A stretch of 64,000 bases of DNA from Norana najaformis (Eukaryota; Annelida; Clitellata; Crassiclitellata; Hormogastridae): the NCBI GenBank assembly GCA_964023275.1, contig OZ029918.1:12796855-12860854 (forward strand), in the 5' to 3' direction. The notes beneath the pieces were generated by a model. The model saw nothing but the letters and a program-made list of their open reading frames with translations, was not told the origin of the DNA and did not search any database. The translations under genes were made by a program, and so were the position numbers. The stretch's first letter is position 1, and each line of letters starts with the position of its first letter. This document shows, piece after piece, positions 1-12,684 of this stretch.

Positions 1-364
1 AACACAGTTGCAAGACAAAATAAGATTGACAAAAAAATGGAAAATACAGTTTAAAGAGGGAAGTACTACTGACATTCAGATCAGGTAATCTACGAGAACA
101 TTTAACATCACGCCATAGCTCAGTAAGTTTATTAAACAGATCAGATGCGATCAGTTAATTTGCTGCTAAACTTTAGATCACATTTCCTGGAACAATTCTG
201 AATTGTCTACATATTGCTAAAATTCAAATCACATCAACAGAGGGACAAACAAGATCTGTCATAACTTTTCTAAAAGTAATATCTGGAAACAGCATACAGA
301 AGAGTCACCAAAGGCGACTTCTGGTTATCTTATCATAGTCTCCTTGACGATGAATGAACATTTT

Positions 365-442
365 GTTCTTAATGACTTTAACATCAGTTAGGCTGGCATG
401 GGCAGTGCTGAGGTACTCAAAAGGAGCTACATCAAGTGTCTG
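365..442 (+). repeat. Interspersed repeat, copy 1 of 3
   Basis: The stretch around 'TTTAACATCAGTTAGGCTGG', followed by a GGAGCTACATCAAGTGTCT-like tail, recurs in diverged form at 4508-4592 and 55088-55155. The pattern 'gctacat/gctatat...aagyrtct' resembles the 3' tail of a LINE or SINE. Family unknown. Confidence 0.5.
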
Positions 443-1904
443 AATAACTAACTAACTACCTGTGTGATGGCAGGTGACAATAAATGTTCATTAACACCAG
501 AGAGTTTATGCCAGGAAGCATTTTAGCCACACTGGTGTCTGCTCTTAGCAGATATTACTTTTAAAGATGCCAAAAATCTGAGAGACTCATTTACTGATGT
601 GCACCCACTGATCCTAAATGGAAGCTCAAAACTAATCTCCCCTGGACAAATGAGTCACTACCAGAATTAAAATACTAAATAAATCAAGACTGCCTTGAAG
701 TCTTGGCCCTGTAGCCGAAAGTGGTACTTGACCCAACAGCCCTAACCTCAGACTTCCACTGAAACTGACCAACCAATGCAAAACCCAAAACGCTAATCAT
801 GCCTGCATACTTGGACTAAGTCATGGCCTATATCCATGGTGATTAGACTCATCACTACAGCATTTTCCTCCATCACCGTCTTCAAAGTTTCCAATTATGA
901 CGGCAGGTAGGCGCTACCACTTGGCGCAATAAATATTCGTTGATTGATCGATTAGCGAGATACAGTAGGCACAGAATGCACCAAAAACGACGGTCTGCCG
1001 CAGATGGCAAATTATCGAAATATCTCGGCATGGTATGCAAATTTGTGGCAGCAGTGGTCATGCTGATAATGAAAATTACAGGTAATTTGCCAAGTGCTGT
1101 GCCATATTTCATGTGTTCAAAAAGCCCATTTTATTGCAATCAACACATCATAATTTCCTCATCGTTTTCTCCAACTAGTTCTTGTGCTTTGCACTGTGCT
1201 GCCTCGTGAGACTATCAACTCATTCACACTAACATGATTATGCAGTCGTTACCTAGATGTCACATTGTACGCCTCAGCTGATACCATGTCTCTTGCTCAG
1301 ACAGACTGACATCTTTCTATGTGTCTTTCTCTTCTGCCCACAGTCCATGTCTCAGTATCTTTCACACCAATTCTTTCAGTGAAAAGGTACTATCTTTCTT
1401 TTTCCAAACGGTCAGGGGAACCGTTCAGCCTTAGACCCAATGGGGATTATTCTGCTCCGTCAATTACTGAGCTAATCGCTCGTTAATAATCCACCCACCA
1501 CATCCAAGGCACACCAGGATGTTTCTCAGCTCTTGTGTAGAACTGACGATAGCAGTTAGTAAGCTGTATGATGTTACAGTGGCCTTATATTCATGTACCC
1601 ACATTTTAAAATCTGTGTCTGTTACACAGCACAATGTCATAAATTTACAACAGTTAAAGATTTACAATTTGTTGTCGACTCAAATAACTGGGAAGAAAAT
1701 TCGTCCTACTATCACAATGTGTTTGCGCTGCTGTCTAAAAAAAATCATAACAAACTCCACCAAATAAATCAGTGAACCCTCACTCACACATTAAGACAAC
1801 TTCAATTATTACTACCAGTAAAGTCCTTTACACCATATAAATAAATAAATAAATATATATATATATACATACACATCCTGTTGTTTCGAAACAAGAATCA
1901 AATA

Positions 1905-2090
1905 AACAACATATGCCACTATAGGTTTCTTGAATCACTTGCTCATTTTACTCTGGCCTTTACATGACTCAGTCTTGGCCCCTAGCAAATATTCATCCAC
2001 ACCTCCAACTCAGATATACGAAGTTTGTGTGCGTAATAAGTGCTTTGAATCTTAATAAGCACAATAAATAATTAAGGTGGAAACTCTGGA
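1905..2090 (+). mobile_element. CR1/L2-like LINE 3' tail fragment
   Basis: This matches the segment at 52590-52765 within the window: 'ACTCTGGCCTTTACATGA', 'CTTGGCCCCTAGCAAA', then 'GTGCGYRWTAAGTGCTYTRAAT' followed by an A/T-rich tail. Both read as the end of a LINE reverse-transcriptase frame followed by the 3' terminus. 5'-truncated and non-functional. Confidence 0.6.
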
Positions 2091-3583
2091 GAAGTGCTAC
2101 CTCTCCTATTGCTTTGCATGCAGCAACAACATACAGAGGATTGACCACCAGACCTAGCAACTAGAACAGGAAGCCAGCCAATGGGCCAGCCTACAATGGT
2201 TTAGCAATCCCCTCACAGTGCTTGACTGATATCTTGTGGACTTGGTCACTCCCAATTCGACACAATAAGATTTCTAGCAAACTGAGTATCTGCTTCCGAC
2301 TGTTCCACGTCAACTGCCACAACATCAATCAAATTTCCGATACGTCTGAAAAGACCTCACGATCAGATATCGAAAATCTGCCAAACTGTCAACCAGTGCA
2401 ACGACGAAAGGTTGTCTCGTAGATCAATAGCTGCAATCACATTTTCAGTTCTGTCAAAATATTCTTCCAGACCAGGACACCACTAAAGATCATTTCAATA
2501 TAGAGGTAAGTAATAACTAAATTAACTTCAACATACCTTACCTCACCTGTTTAAAAAAAAAAAGAGACCGAGGTGATGTAAAGAGATGTCTGCTGTCAGT
2601 ACCTATCACCCTGAACAGTTCACCAACTGGCAAAAGTCTTTTGAACATTTCCACCAGAATTATACACATCCAAAACATACTAAGAATTTAACATAAAGTT
2701 CTTCATAAAGATGATCACACATTCCTTCAAAGTAAACAAAGCATGGATTTGGAACTTAAGTAACACCTAAAAAACAGCTGTACATTTTTGTGAACAGTGT
2801 CTGGAAGCAGCAGACACTAGAATGGCCACAACCTACAACCACTTACTGCAACACTTCATGGGATTTGTGCACAAATGTCAGATTGCTGTGATCATGTTTT
2901 CAGTTTTCAGCAGTCAAATGGCAGACCACAGTGACTTATAAAATACATGTCTACTAGGTTTAGCAGAGAAATCAGTCATGCCCAGTTTTCTTAAAAGTGA
3001 ACCAAACTCATCTGAAGCAAATTGCCTTGGTAACCCACATGACCTCAATGATAATAAACTGCCCTTATCATACTATCCTTGTTGTAGTAGAATAATCTTA
3101 ACATTTTACTGCAATATTACCCTGTAACGTCAAGGTGTGCTATTAATGATTCATGGTGGGTGCTTAAAATAAATCCATAAATGTTTATCTTTCACCTGTC
3201 TGAAATGACCTGTATTGAACTCATTTGATTCCATTTTAAGTGGCTATTCTTGTGTTTCTGCCTCAGCCTAAGTTTCCAGCTCAGAAAAAGAGTCAATGGA
3301 AACATTCAAGCAAACACAATGAATTCAACCACTGGACTCTGTGTGGCTTACACCCAATCACAACACTTGTCCATTACAACCAATGTGACCCCTTAACTTC
3401 TTTTTACGCAACCTTTCTAATTTATCCATAATTACCAAGGTGGCATGTCCTGAACAAAATAACTTAAAATCCTGTTGAAACTGGGGAAACAACTAGAGCC
3501 AACCTCAAATATTCCATCAAACCCTCTCTAAGTGACCTGACAAGTAAATAAAAAAAAAATAAAGGAATAGGAGTCATGCTCAC

Positions 3584-3820
3584 CGTATTTGACCTGGCAA
3601 ATGTCACCGACGACAAGGTCACCAACTGGAATCTGGATAACTTCGCCTCCACGGATTGTTGCAAACTTGTGCTCATGCTCGATCTTGCTCTGAAGTCCAC
3701 GAAACTGGCGTTCCTTCCGCCAGTCGTTGAACGATGTCACAAGGACAACTACAAGAACCGCAACGAGGATCGCGACTCCTTCGATCCATCCAGCTTCTGA
3801 CTCACTCTCATCGTGGGTCA
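3584..3820 (-). CDS. ATP2B: Plasma-membrane Ca2+-ATPase (PMCA), third coding exon
   Basis: This is an internal exon of a P-type (P2B) calcium pump, which exports Ca2+ from the cytosol across the plasma membrane using ATP. It is read on the minus strand, entering in phase 1 after an AAAACAG acceptor and leaving in phase 1 at a GTGAGC donor. It encodes about residues 124-203. An acidic extracellular linker (ESESEAG) leads to WIEG and a hydrophobic second membrane segment (about 135-154). FNDW, a basic stretch ending QFRGLQ, and the first strands of the actuator domain follow, with VVGD and QVKYG. These motifs are highly characteristic of PMCA rather than SERCA. The 237-nt length keeps frame with the exon upstream. 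The next conserved exon is outside the window. Some open frame past 3584 is intronic read-through. Confidence 0.95.
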
Positions 3821-4140
3821 CTGTTTTCACAAAACAGGTTCAACAAAAACTCTTTGGTCACCATCTATGAATGTTTGTGTCTTGATATGTATTTGAGCAT
3901 TTACACTGCAACTTTTTAGCAGTTCTTTGTGCTAACCCCACAAGCCAGCCATGCACATGGAGTGTTAGCGACTTCATTGGCACATAAACAAACTTATTGG
4001 CACATAAGTTTGGGTGGCCAGTCTTCTCATTTGCCACCTGAGCTTCCAACTTACACTGGATGGTCAGCTATTTATTTTATAGCCGAGTTCACTAATTGGA
4101 ACAAATGGACCAGAAATCTAAATATCCTTCCGTCTTGGTG

Positions 4141-4207
4141 TGGATTTGAAACCCTGACCTCTGGGTTGACAGTCCTGCAAGCAAACCACTATACCACTGA
4201 GCACTCT
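4141..4207 (-). repeat. tRNA-derived SINE head (degenerate)
   Basis: Read on the minus strand, it has an A-box-like TGGTATAGTGG and, about 40 bases later, a B-box-like GGTTTCAAATCC, with spacing like a tRNA gene. The arms do not pair well enough for a functional tRNA, so a tRNA-derived SINE or tRNA pseudogene is the likelier reading. Confidence 0.5.
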
Positions 4208-4507
4208 ATGAAACATGGTTCTCTGACTGACCTAAAAAGTCGTAACTTAAGATAAAGTGAAACGTTTGTAGCTTATAGTATGATTTGCACCAAGACATCC
4301 ATGCTAGGCATTCACATGCCAAAACATCACCTATTCTCACACACAGAAGGGTGGGACTTCAGCATGTACCAGTACACTACCTTCACGTGGATGTTTTCTA
4401 ATAAGTACTGCTCCACCAGTATAGTTGATCCAATGATCAAGTTACACAAAATATTAAAAGATAAACAAAATATTTGCCTACAGATCAACTTTGCTTACTG
4501 CACTTTT

Positions 4508-4592
4508 TTTAATGAACTTTAACACCACTCAGGCTAGCGCTGGCAGAGCTTTTGTGAGCAAAATAAAAGGCGCTATATTAAGCATCTAGATA
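4508..4592 (+). repeat. Interspersed repeat, copy 2 of 3
   Basis: 'AACTTTAACACCACTCAGGC' and 'GGCGCTATATTAAGCATCTA' correspond to diverged segments at 365-442 and 55088-55155. The gcgctatat end is typical of LINE or SINE 3' tails. Confidence 0.5.
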
Positions 4593-4747
4593 TAAGCATA
4601 CACACGTCCATACATTGATCCTCTAAACTCATTGATCCGTTCGCTGACTGATTGATCACAGTACAAAAACGACAGCAGATCGACCATAGTTAACAAAAGC
4701 AATCAATACGCACAAAATATTATGTTATTCTGCAAGGGGTAACAGTA

Positions 4748-4805
4748 TAGAGGCTGGCAAGCTGGATTCCAAGCAAAAAGCAGAAGGTTCAAATCCCAGG
4801 CAGGA
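4748..4805 (+). repeat. tRNA-like SINE head (weak)
   Basis: A B-box-like GGTTCAAATCCC is at about 4787, with GAGGCTGGCAAGCTGG in the A-box position. No flanking duplication was found and cloverleaf pairing is poor. Confidence 0.35.
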
Positions 4806-5025
4806 CCATTTCAGAACTTCTGTTCCACTCTAGCAAACTTCATATGGTCCAAACTTGTAAACACATTAGATAGCCAGAGAGGGACAGAGACACAGACAGA
4901 GACAGCCAGACAGAGACAGCTGGCAATCCTGCATTTTATCAAGGTCCAGAGCATGCATCTGCTAACAAAACACCCACTGAATAAGGAAGGACCAGACCTT
5001 TGTCTTCTTATATTCAAAGTGTATA

Positions 5026-5222
5026 CAATGAAACCTCATTACAGCATGAACTATTATATTGCAGATCTGGTTATAGGGCAGATCCGCAGTGGCACCAAAT
5101 TTTCCATGGGTATATTGACACATATGTAGCTGTATATTTGCCCATCTCATAACACTGCAGACCTTGTTATAACACGGCTGTTCATAACATTCCCAAGTTC
5201 CCACAATAATGAGATGTTGCTC
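5026..5222 (+). mobile_element. TA-flanked MITE, pogo/mariner-like
   Basis: A 197-bp element flanked by TA on both sides (5024-5025 and 5223-5224). The ends are inverted imperfect repeats sharing CTCATTA and GGAAC/TGAAC blocks. The left end CAATGAAACCTCATTA matches a second copy starting at 11170 (CAGTGAAATCTCATTA). TA duplication and CAGTGAAA-type ends are known for Tc1/mariner/pogo elements. No coding capacity. Confidence 0.65.
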
Positions 5223-5408
5223 TATAAATATACAAACATAACCACACAGAAACATACATATATGAATATATTAAATATGTGTGTATATATAAGAGTGTAA
5301 GTGGATGAAGTAATAAGACTTCACTCTATGTATAAAACTGATAAATAGATATAAATGACATATACATAGTTACGTACATACAGTATGTATGTATTACAAG
5401 TGCATAGA

Positions 5409-5522
<114 letters not shown>

Positions 5523-5942
5523 ACTCTACAAATCAGCACTTTTGATATGCTCATAAAGGTGCTATATAAATGCCCAAATGCACACACCAGTACACTCTTG
5601 TATGATGCATTAACAACACATAGCGTGTCCAAAAATATGCACCATTATGACCACCATTATGGAGAAACAGAACAAGACTCCACACGAGAGTCCTCTATAT
5701 TTGCACCAGGCATCATTCAGAAGCATGTATAATTTAGCACACTGATGTTAAATGCAGTCACGCTATAGTCGTCCTGTCTCCCCATGTTTCCCCAACCAAT
5801 CCCACCCCACTACCCATCTATTTCAGAGCCCTCCCAAAGCAACGGCATCTGTTGGTCCTCGATGTTACAACGGTTGTGCAACATTGCTAAGAACAGACCT
5901 AAACACATCAGAATGCTTAAAATTAATGTCTGATAACAGCAA

Positions 5943-6010
5943 AGATGTAGCACAGTAGTCAAATGGCTAACTTTTCCCTCTGTCACTTGCGTTCAAATCT
6001 CAGGCTTCCG
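5943..6010 (+). repeat. tRNA-like SINE head (weak)
   Basis: 'TAGCACAGTAGTCAAATGGC' sits in the A-box position and 'GCGTTCAAATCTCA' in the B-box position. This suits a degenerate tRNA-derived SINE. Confidence 0.4.
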
Positions 6011-6594
6011 GTGTCAAATCAACACAGATCGCACTGCTGAATAGTATAAAGGCCTTCTTAGCCCAATGGACACACTAGGAACGACAGACACTTCAGTTGC
6101 CGTTACGCTCACACACAGGCACTACCATAAATTAGAAACTTGTGTCTACCATAAAAAGGGATACTATATATATATATATGCGTGTGTATATATATATATG
6201 TATTTAAATGCTTAGTATATGCATTAAGTAATGTTGTATGCATCCAGACATAACAAGGTGCCTTTGATCTAATCTAATCTAACCTAGGTAATCTGAAGAA
6301 ATCTACAATGCTGTTAACATTACCCAAACAGTATTTATTAGTAAATAATCTCTTTGAAGTGAGTGGACCCTTACCTATTCGGAGGCAGATAAGATGCCAC
6401 ACAGGAGACAGGTTCAAACGAACAGCATTACAAACCAAGCAGAATCCAAATCCAATCTAATCTCAGGAACTCTATTTTATACATGCACAAGTCAATCACA
6501 CACATATGCAAACATACACACACACAAAAACAATGCAACTCAACAGGTAACAAAAGAAAATGCGACTGTTTTTTCCTCTGCCACAACCACTAAT

Positions 6595-7248
6595 GGTGGC
6601 TGCACACCCAACCAATCTGATTCAATCTGATTCAACCGAACCCGACTGGTAGAAATGGGTCGGACCAGATCAGATGAGGGTATGCTGCCAGTTTCTGTCA
6701 GTCAGCCAACTGGATTGGGCAGCAGAAAGGTGAAAATTTCTCCAGTCAGAATATTTCAATCTGATAGGGTTGGGTCATATTGGTGTATGATACTCAGTTG
6801 GCAGCCTTGCGCCAGCTTGCTGCAAAAATAGCCACTTGCCACTTGTCTGAGCCAACGACATCTTGCAAATAGGCTATATACATTTCTATTAATAACTTAT
6901 TAATATTGTATATACAATTAATCATTATAATTATATAATAATAACACACATATATTTCTTAGCATTGTCTAATCATGTGGCATTACTACCGGCTTCTTAC
7001 AACGGTAAATCGTGTGATGACGCCACTAAGATAAGCCGACTTCATTAAGGTCAGTCGAGTCAGTCAGCTGATTGGGTGTCTATCATACAATGAAATGATT
7101 CGACCCATTCCAATCAGACTGAAAAATTCCAAACATGTTCAAACTAAGACCAATCAATCCCGATTGAATTTTTCCTACTGTACATTGAACCGATTTGACC
7201 CAATCTATCCAGAAAAATCGGATCAGGTTGGATCGGTGTACAGCCACC
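6595..7248. mobile_element. Long-inverted-repeat (foldback) DNA element
   Basis: The left end GGTGGCTGCACACC pairs with the right end, which in reverse complement reads GGTGGCTGTACACC. Similarity continues through CAACCTGATYC-type sequence. More internally, 6735-6790 is an imperfect reverse complement of about 7080-7135, sharing ATCATACA, GACCCA and AATCAGA blocks. The arms are therefore roughly 200 bp. Flanks are CTAAT and TTAAT, a possible 5-bp target duplication with one change. No transposase frame. Superfamily undetermined, possibly PIF/Harbinger or another cut-and-paste class. Confidence 0.75.
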
Positions 7249-8829
7249 TTAATAGAAGGCAAATTATGCAGTGGTGTTTCAACCTTAACAATTTCCTCGT
7301 TCAGCTGTAGTAAGAAAAATGCTCCATTCATCCGAGATTGAAGGCCCAAGGTGCAACAACTGGAAACCATTCCAAATACATTTCATGGCTCACCATTGAA
7401 TGGCCAATCCTACAAATGCAACAGGGATCTGAATGTTGGAAATGGAAAGGCCAGAGTGTTACCAGTATACTAGGAAAGAGTTTGATATGATAAGCAAATG
7501 ACTCAGAAACAGCCTACTGCAAAAGAAACTTCACAAAACAAGGAAGCAATTGACCAAAGATGACATAAAGCAATGAAACATCGATCTCATTTGTTGGTGT
7601 AGTATCGATCTTGCAAGATAAAACTTTGACAATAAATCATTTCTATTTCATTTACATTTAATTTTGTCAACGATTTCCTGACATTTACCCAGCCCAAAAC
7701 TATGTAAACTGCAGCCTGTGACCCTTCAACTATGACCCATACATGACTCATGGAATAAAAAGCATTACATGAACTAGTAAGAGCCAATCCAAATGCAAAG
7801 GAACTCAGAGCTATTGATGGCAACTGAGTAACACAGTGAAACAGTGGGAGAGACAGACATACAGAAAACCAGGCAGGCAGGTAGAGATATAGAATGAGAG
7901 AAACGGAAGCTTTTCACAAGTCACAGATACAAGATATGACAAGAAAGCATTCGGAAGAAACAAAGATGCCCATGGTTTTAATATCCCTTGTACTGATGCT
8001 GGGCAGAGGGATAGGAATTTTACTTAAGTATGAACCCTGTACTTTAGCATTTAAGGTAAGCATTTGAAAAGTCACATGCTCAAGCTTCATAAGCGGCAAG
8101 TTAATTTAAAGTGAATGGCAAGCAAAAATGTGCATGGATATAGCTGCAAATATGAAAAAGTAAGTCTCCTTATACCACAGTGGAACATGGGGAGGCAATC
8201 ATTTCCTTTTGTTAGGCTTTTATGCAGGCAAAGGATGAAATCCAAGGTTGTGGACAAGAGGCCAGTGCACTGCAACACTTACTTCCAAACCCATGCCAAT
8301 ATTAAATTATACTGCTTGGTGACATTGGTAAGTGACAAACAGCTTGCCCAGGGTTGTCAGAGAATCTGCTCAGATGACTCAACTCCACAACCGTTGGCTA
8401 AGTGCAAACACAGATATCAAACTTTAAACAAATAAAAAGTCGTACATACAAAAACACATACAAGTAACTGTACATATAAATACATAAAAGTGTACACATA
8501 CACAATAATGCCACATATACATACAGCATTTATGTACAAGCAACAAAGATACACACTCATATACATAAATACATTCATACACACATAAATCCAAACATGC
8601 ATACATATGCAAAAGAAAGCCTCGTTTAGCGCAGTGCTGATGTCCTAGAAAAAGGATTCCTGTAAGTCTCCTCAGCTGTGGTTCAACAAGGCTTTTTGTG
8701 CGCCATTAATCTCAACAACCATATGTAAAGCATTGATGAAGGCCATTTCATTAGCTCCATTTTGCCTGCACTCTTTGACCCTGTCAGCATTGTGTGAAGG
8801 GAGGGGCCACCTCCATATAATAATCATAA

Positions 8830-8960
8830 TCCGAGATTTCTACAGCGCCCAACGAAAGCCACATCATGAGGACCAGCTTATTCACAGGTTCTCAGTCAAA
8901 ACAACATCAATACGCAAAAGGGTTTGGCTCCAGGTCAATATTCAAAAGTCAGGCAGAGAG
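8830..8960 (-). mobile_element. LINE 3' tail fragment (same family as 14575 and 59345)
   Basis: Contains GAGATTTCTACAGCGCCCAA, then CCAGCTTATTCACAGG and GGTTTGGCTCCAGGTCAA. The same blocks occur in the tail of the LINE at 14575-14700 and, inverted, at 59345-59430. The minus strand is the LINE sense strand, ending in an ATTATG-like simple repeat. Confidence 0.65.
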
Positions 8961-10284
8961 ACAGCATGGCAGCTATGGTGGGTAATGTTTGGGATTTGAT
9001 ATAACACTTCTCAGACGTGGTCAAAAAACCCAGTGCTTGGCACAGATCTGTGCAAGGCCATTTGTTTACATTATGCAATACTAGCTTATGTCATGCCACT
9101 CATGTTATACAACATCTGTAATGAGTAACATCAAGTAAAGACACCATTTCTAGCATGAAGAGCTGTAACAGAACTGTTCAAATCGAGACCTCTTTCAATT
9201 CTAGGATCACCAGCTGCGTACATCATTAACTTCGGCCGGGAAGCCACGCAAGCTCTCCGTGTTTCTTAACAGGTAATATCTAAATATTCAGAACAGTTGT
9301 CTGGTTGATGGATAGCTGAACTTTGTCATGTTTGTGCATCAGCCCAAATATCCTTCAACCCCTGCAGGACCACACATCATAGGAATAATGTAGATAGAGG
9401 CACCTAATAAACAAGCAATTACCCAACCTTAGTTTGACTTCATGCCATCAGAATGTTGAAAGACAGTTTTTCTGACAGTAGATCATACAAATAGTGGCCT
9501 AGATGCCCTGGAGCAAGAAAATCATTGCAGCTCTTATGGTGGCCAGATAAATATGCCAGGCTATGGGCCACGGTGGTGTTATTATTACAAGATGGTACTC
9601 GTCCCAGACCTACATTGACACAAGAATGCCAGCTGTTACTAGACACTAGTTTACAGTTTACTGATAGGGGAATTAAGGGATGCTCCTAGGTCAGCCACTC
9701 TCTTCCCCTTGCTCTAGAATGGTCCCTACGCATGCCAAACGCCCCGGCCTAAAGTCATGACTGCAATCCAGGCAGATGCAACCCTTCAGAACTGCCTATT
9801 TTTGCTTAGTATCAAACACGGCCTATCAAACACGGCCTACTTGTCAAATAAGGCAGCAGTCAGGCTAACAGAGCACCATGAAAGCTATGGCCGTTCTAGC
9901 TCCTTTTTTCCATGAAATATCTTAAACTTGTGTTTTCCAGCAGCCCCAGTAAGAAAGAGTAACATTGCCACAACCAGCTAATGTGCCTTGTGAGGATAAG
10001 CGAATCCCTCAAGGAGATTTTTATCAGACAAGATGTATTCATTTGGATTAAGCTCACTTAAAAATGTAAAGTCTAAGACCAAGTATTTCAGAATTACCGC
10101 AAAAGAATGAATAAGTTGCCCCACTACTAGATTAGATTATTACAAACCTCTCGAAGGTACTATGTTCATCAAACACATCTAAACAGATGCCACATTAGGC
10201 ATCAAAAATGCAGTTCATCTGGATGGGTAACTGGCAGCATCCATTAAAAAGCCATTACTAAATCTACTGTCTTCTTTCAGATTA

Positions 10285-10600
10285 CCTTTTCTACTTCTGT
10301 ACAGAATCTTGGTGCCACTCTGGACTCATATCTTACTTTTCTATCAGCTGCACCTGATCCAGGTTATTTTAACTTATTTTCAGTGAAGCAGTCAATCTCG
10401 AGCACTCTTTCTTTAGCAGGAGCATCAACTAGTGCTGTGCAACCTATGCAGGTCTACCAACGGTGCAGACAGCACAGCTGCTAGGTTTGTCACTGGAATC
10501 TCCAAATCTGATCAAGTCTTGCATCACATGCACGATATACTTCATTGCCTTCCTTTCTCACAGCGCTGAATTCTAGATTTTGATGTAAGTCTAGCATGCA
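10285..10600 (+). mobile_element. CR1/L2-like LINE reverse-transcriptase 3' fragment
   Basis: Conceptual translation with frameshifts gives NLGATLDS, ARFVTGIS, VLHHMHDILHCLPFSQR and a terminal CKW. These match the end of CR1/L2-type reverse transcriptases, where a NLGV..DS motif precedes a RLVTG...H..PVL..LHWLP..QR block. Multiple frame breaks make it a fossil. Confidence 0.75.
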
Positions 10601-10817
10601 AATGGTAAATATATCTAGATTAATATGTTATCACTTCATTTTCTAGGAAAATATCGAACATACATAGAAGTATGAGAACAAATGTGCTCCTTGCACTTCC
10701 ACAGTTTATCAAAATGTCTGTCATGCCGATTCGATTAAATTAGCCTAGATTAGTTTACTATGATCAAATAAGATCTGAACAAGTGAATTGGCTTAAGCTA
10801 GTCTCTGCATGAAACAT

Positions 10818-10847
10818 CTGAATCCACTATTTTAATAGTGGATTCAG
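10818..10847. repeat. Perfect 14-bp inverted repeat
   Basis: CTGAATCCACTATT, a TT spacer, then its exact reverse complement. A few outer bases also pair with wobble. Could be a MITE end or a cruciform-prone site; no other context explains it. Confidence 0.9.
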
Positions 10848-11169
10848 GTGTGCTGTGCTGATTCTCATTAACACAAATATGGACAAATGGACGAACAAGT
10901 CTGAAGCTATATCTGCCCTCAAGTCCACGCACAGATGCACACAAAACAGTATCACACTAGAAAGCAATGAAACCATTTATCACCGGCATTATAATGCACG
11001 CGAACACAGCAATCATCTTCTTCACCCCTAGGCCAGCCTTCCCCTTTTCCAGCCTAAGACTTATGCACACATTACACACTATACGAGGTAAACAACGAAA
11101 CACACACAGACACAGTCATAAACGGGGATATCCGATCAGTGGATTGATGCATCACAACCAATACTTGTA

Positions 11170-11359
11170 CAGTGAAATCTCATTAGAGCACGCACAGCTT
11201 GAGCATAGATTTTGTTGTAGCACAGCTCATCTGGTAGCCTGAAATTTCCAACGGCAGACATTGATGCGAGATGTGGTGCCAGTCGAAGCATTAAGTCTTT
11301 GTATGATTTGCTTTGCACTTCTCTGTGAATCTGCCTATAATGTAACATAATGGAGCATT
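11170..11359 (+). mobile_element. TA-flanked MITE, second copy of the 5026 family
   Basis: Begins CAGTGAAATCTCATTA directly after TA (11168-11169), with about 21 of 26 terminal bases equal to the 5026 element. The likely right end is before TA at 11360-11361, where the reverse complement holds CTCCATTATGTTA. Length of about 190 bp agrees with the 197-bp copy. The right boundary is less certain. Confidence 0.55.
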
Positions 11360-12489
11360 TATATGGGGCCACTTCAAGAATACTCTTAGTGACGTTCCTG
11401 ACCTTTCAGCATAAACTAAATCATACCAAATGGATCGCAACCACTGCTGGAACAGAGGCAAAAAAGGGTCATAAAGCTTTGGAGGCAATTACCATATCAA
11501 AATATTTCCTCTCCTTTGGACGAATGGCCTGCATTTGCAACCACAAAAATTTTACACACTATAAGTATACAATTTTCTTCACAAAGAATATAAGGTAGCT
11601 AAACAAGTTAAATAAAATTAAAATATTTAATTTCTACTGCTCTTCAATAACTTGGCATGCCCAGTACAGAAGAAATTCAAATGCTAAGGAACAGTTTGAT
11701 TTTTGTTAGTTTATTCTATTTTTTTAAATAGACTGACATCTAAATATTTCAGAGGGTTTCTGCACACGAGTAAACAGTTTCTGGCCAATTTTCTACCGAC
11801 TGATGGTTGGCAGTCCTGCAAAAGACTGACCCACAAGTAACAGGGAAATCAATTCAAGACTAAAATGAGCAGAAAAACAAATATGCCATACTGGAACATA
11901 TCTCCAATCACACACACATAAACACATGAACACGCAAACATTGGTGTGGAAGGAAAACAGCAAAGCAGCCAATACTGCAATCACTCATTCGAATGTAACC
12001 TGATGGATGCGCAACAATCAGCCCACTCTTTCCACACTCATCAGGAGAGGGCCATACAGCCCAATCCATCCATCGACTTCGACCAGAATAGAAACCTCGC
12101 CAGAGTCAACACAAACAGATTTCTAGATCAAACCCACTAAAAACAATTGAAAACGGGTGCGTAAAATGGTGATTGCCATAGAGAGCAAAATATATCTATA
12201 ACTCACGCTTCCCCATAGCAGCAAACAAAACACAAGAATGACTTATTTTACTGAAACAAAGGGTAATCTCAATGCCTTGTCAGGATATGGAAGACAGTGT
12301 ACATCTTCATGCCAAGTGGCAAAGTTTCTAGATGCTTCAAAAAATATTTATTCAGTTCAGACATAAATTGGTAGCATACAAACACAAACTAACATAAACT
12401 CAGACAAACTCTCACCTACACACCCACACACCAAACTGATAGCTACAGTGTCTTGTCCTGTGCAAGAGATGCAGCATGGAAGCACTTAC

Positions 12490-12684
12490 CCCCTGATTCT
12501 GCAGGAGGTCGGTAGAAGGACAGGCCAAGGGAAATCAGAGCGGCAACGATGAGGATGATGAGGGTAATATCCTGCAATGCTTCCCATACTAGTCGAAGGA
12601 AGGACTTGGGTGGCTTTGGTGGTATGACATTTGAACCAAACACAGCAATTCGCTGCTGAAGATCGGACGCCGTCCCAGGAAGAC
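12490..12684 (-). CDS. ATP2B: Plasma-membrane Ca2+-ATPase (PMCA), second coding exon
   Basis: Read on the minus strand between a TTTGTTTAG acceptor and a GTAAGT donor. It is 195 nt, phase 1 at both ends. It encodes about residues 59-124: [16 protein letters not shown], then the [18 protein letters not shown] signature that precedes membrane segment 1 in PMCAs, then a hydrophobic helix (about 98-116, ending SLGLSFY) and the start of the first extracellular loop (RPPAESG). The loop is short compared with vertebrate PMCAs. The split glycine codon at the 5' border joins TSPTE from exon 1, and the 3' border gives a valine codon with exon 3. Together these confirm exon order and strand. Confidence 0.95.

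Larger units (their letters stand above)
1..3583 (-). other. PMCA intron downstream of the third visible exon (partial)
   Basis: On the coding (minus) strand this follows the splice donor at 3583-3582. No further PMCA exon is recognisable, and in particular not the conserved segment that should follow the QVKYG motif, so the intron runs past position 1. It contains a shared interspersed repeat near 365-442 and a LINE 3' tail at 1905-2090. The rest, including 442-1900 and 2090-3580, shows only short spurious open frames, a (TA)n run near 1850-1868 and an A-run near 2552. Confidence 0.7.

Noticed and set aside
3528..3583. Extension of the third PMCA exon to the end of its open frame
   Set aside because: The residues after QVKYG lose all family similarity and begin exactly at a GTGAGC donor.
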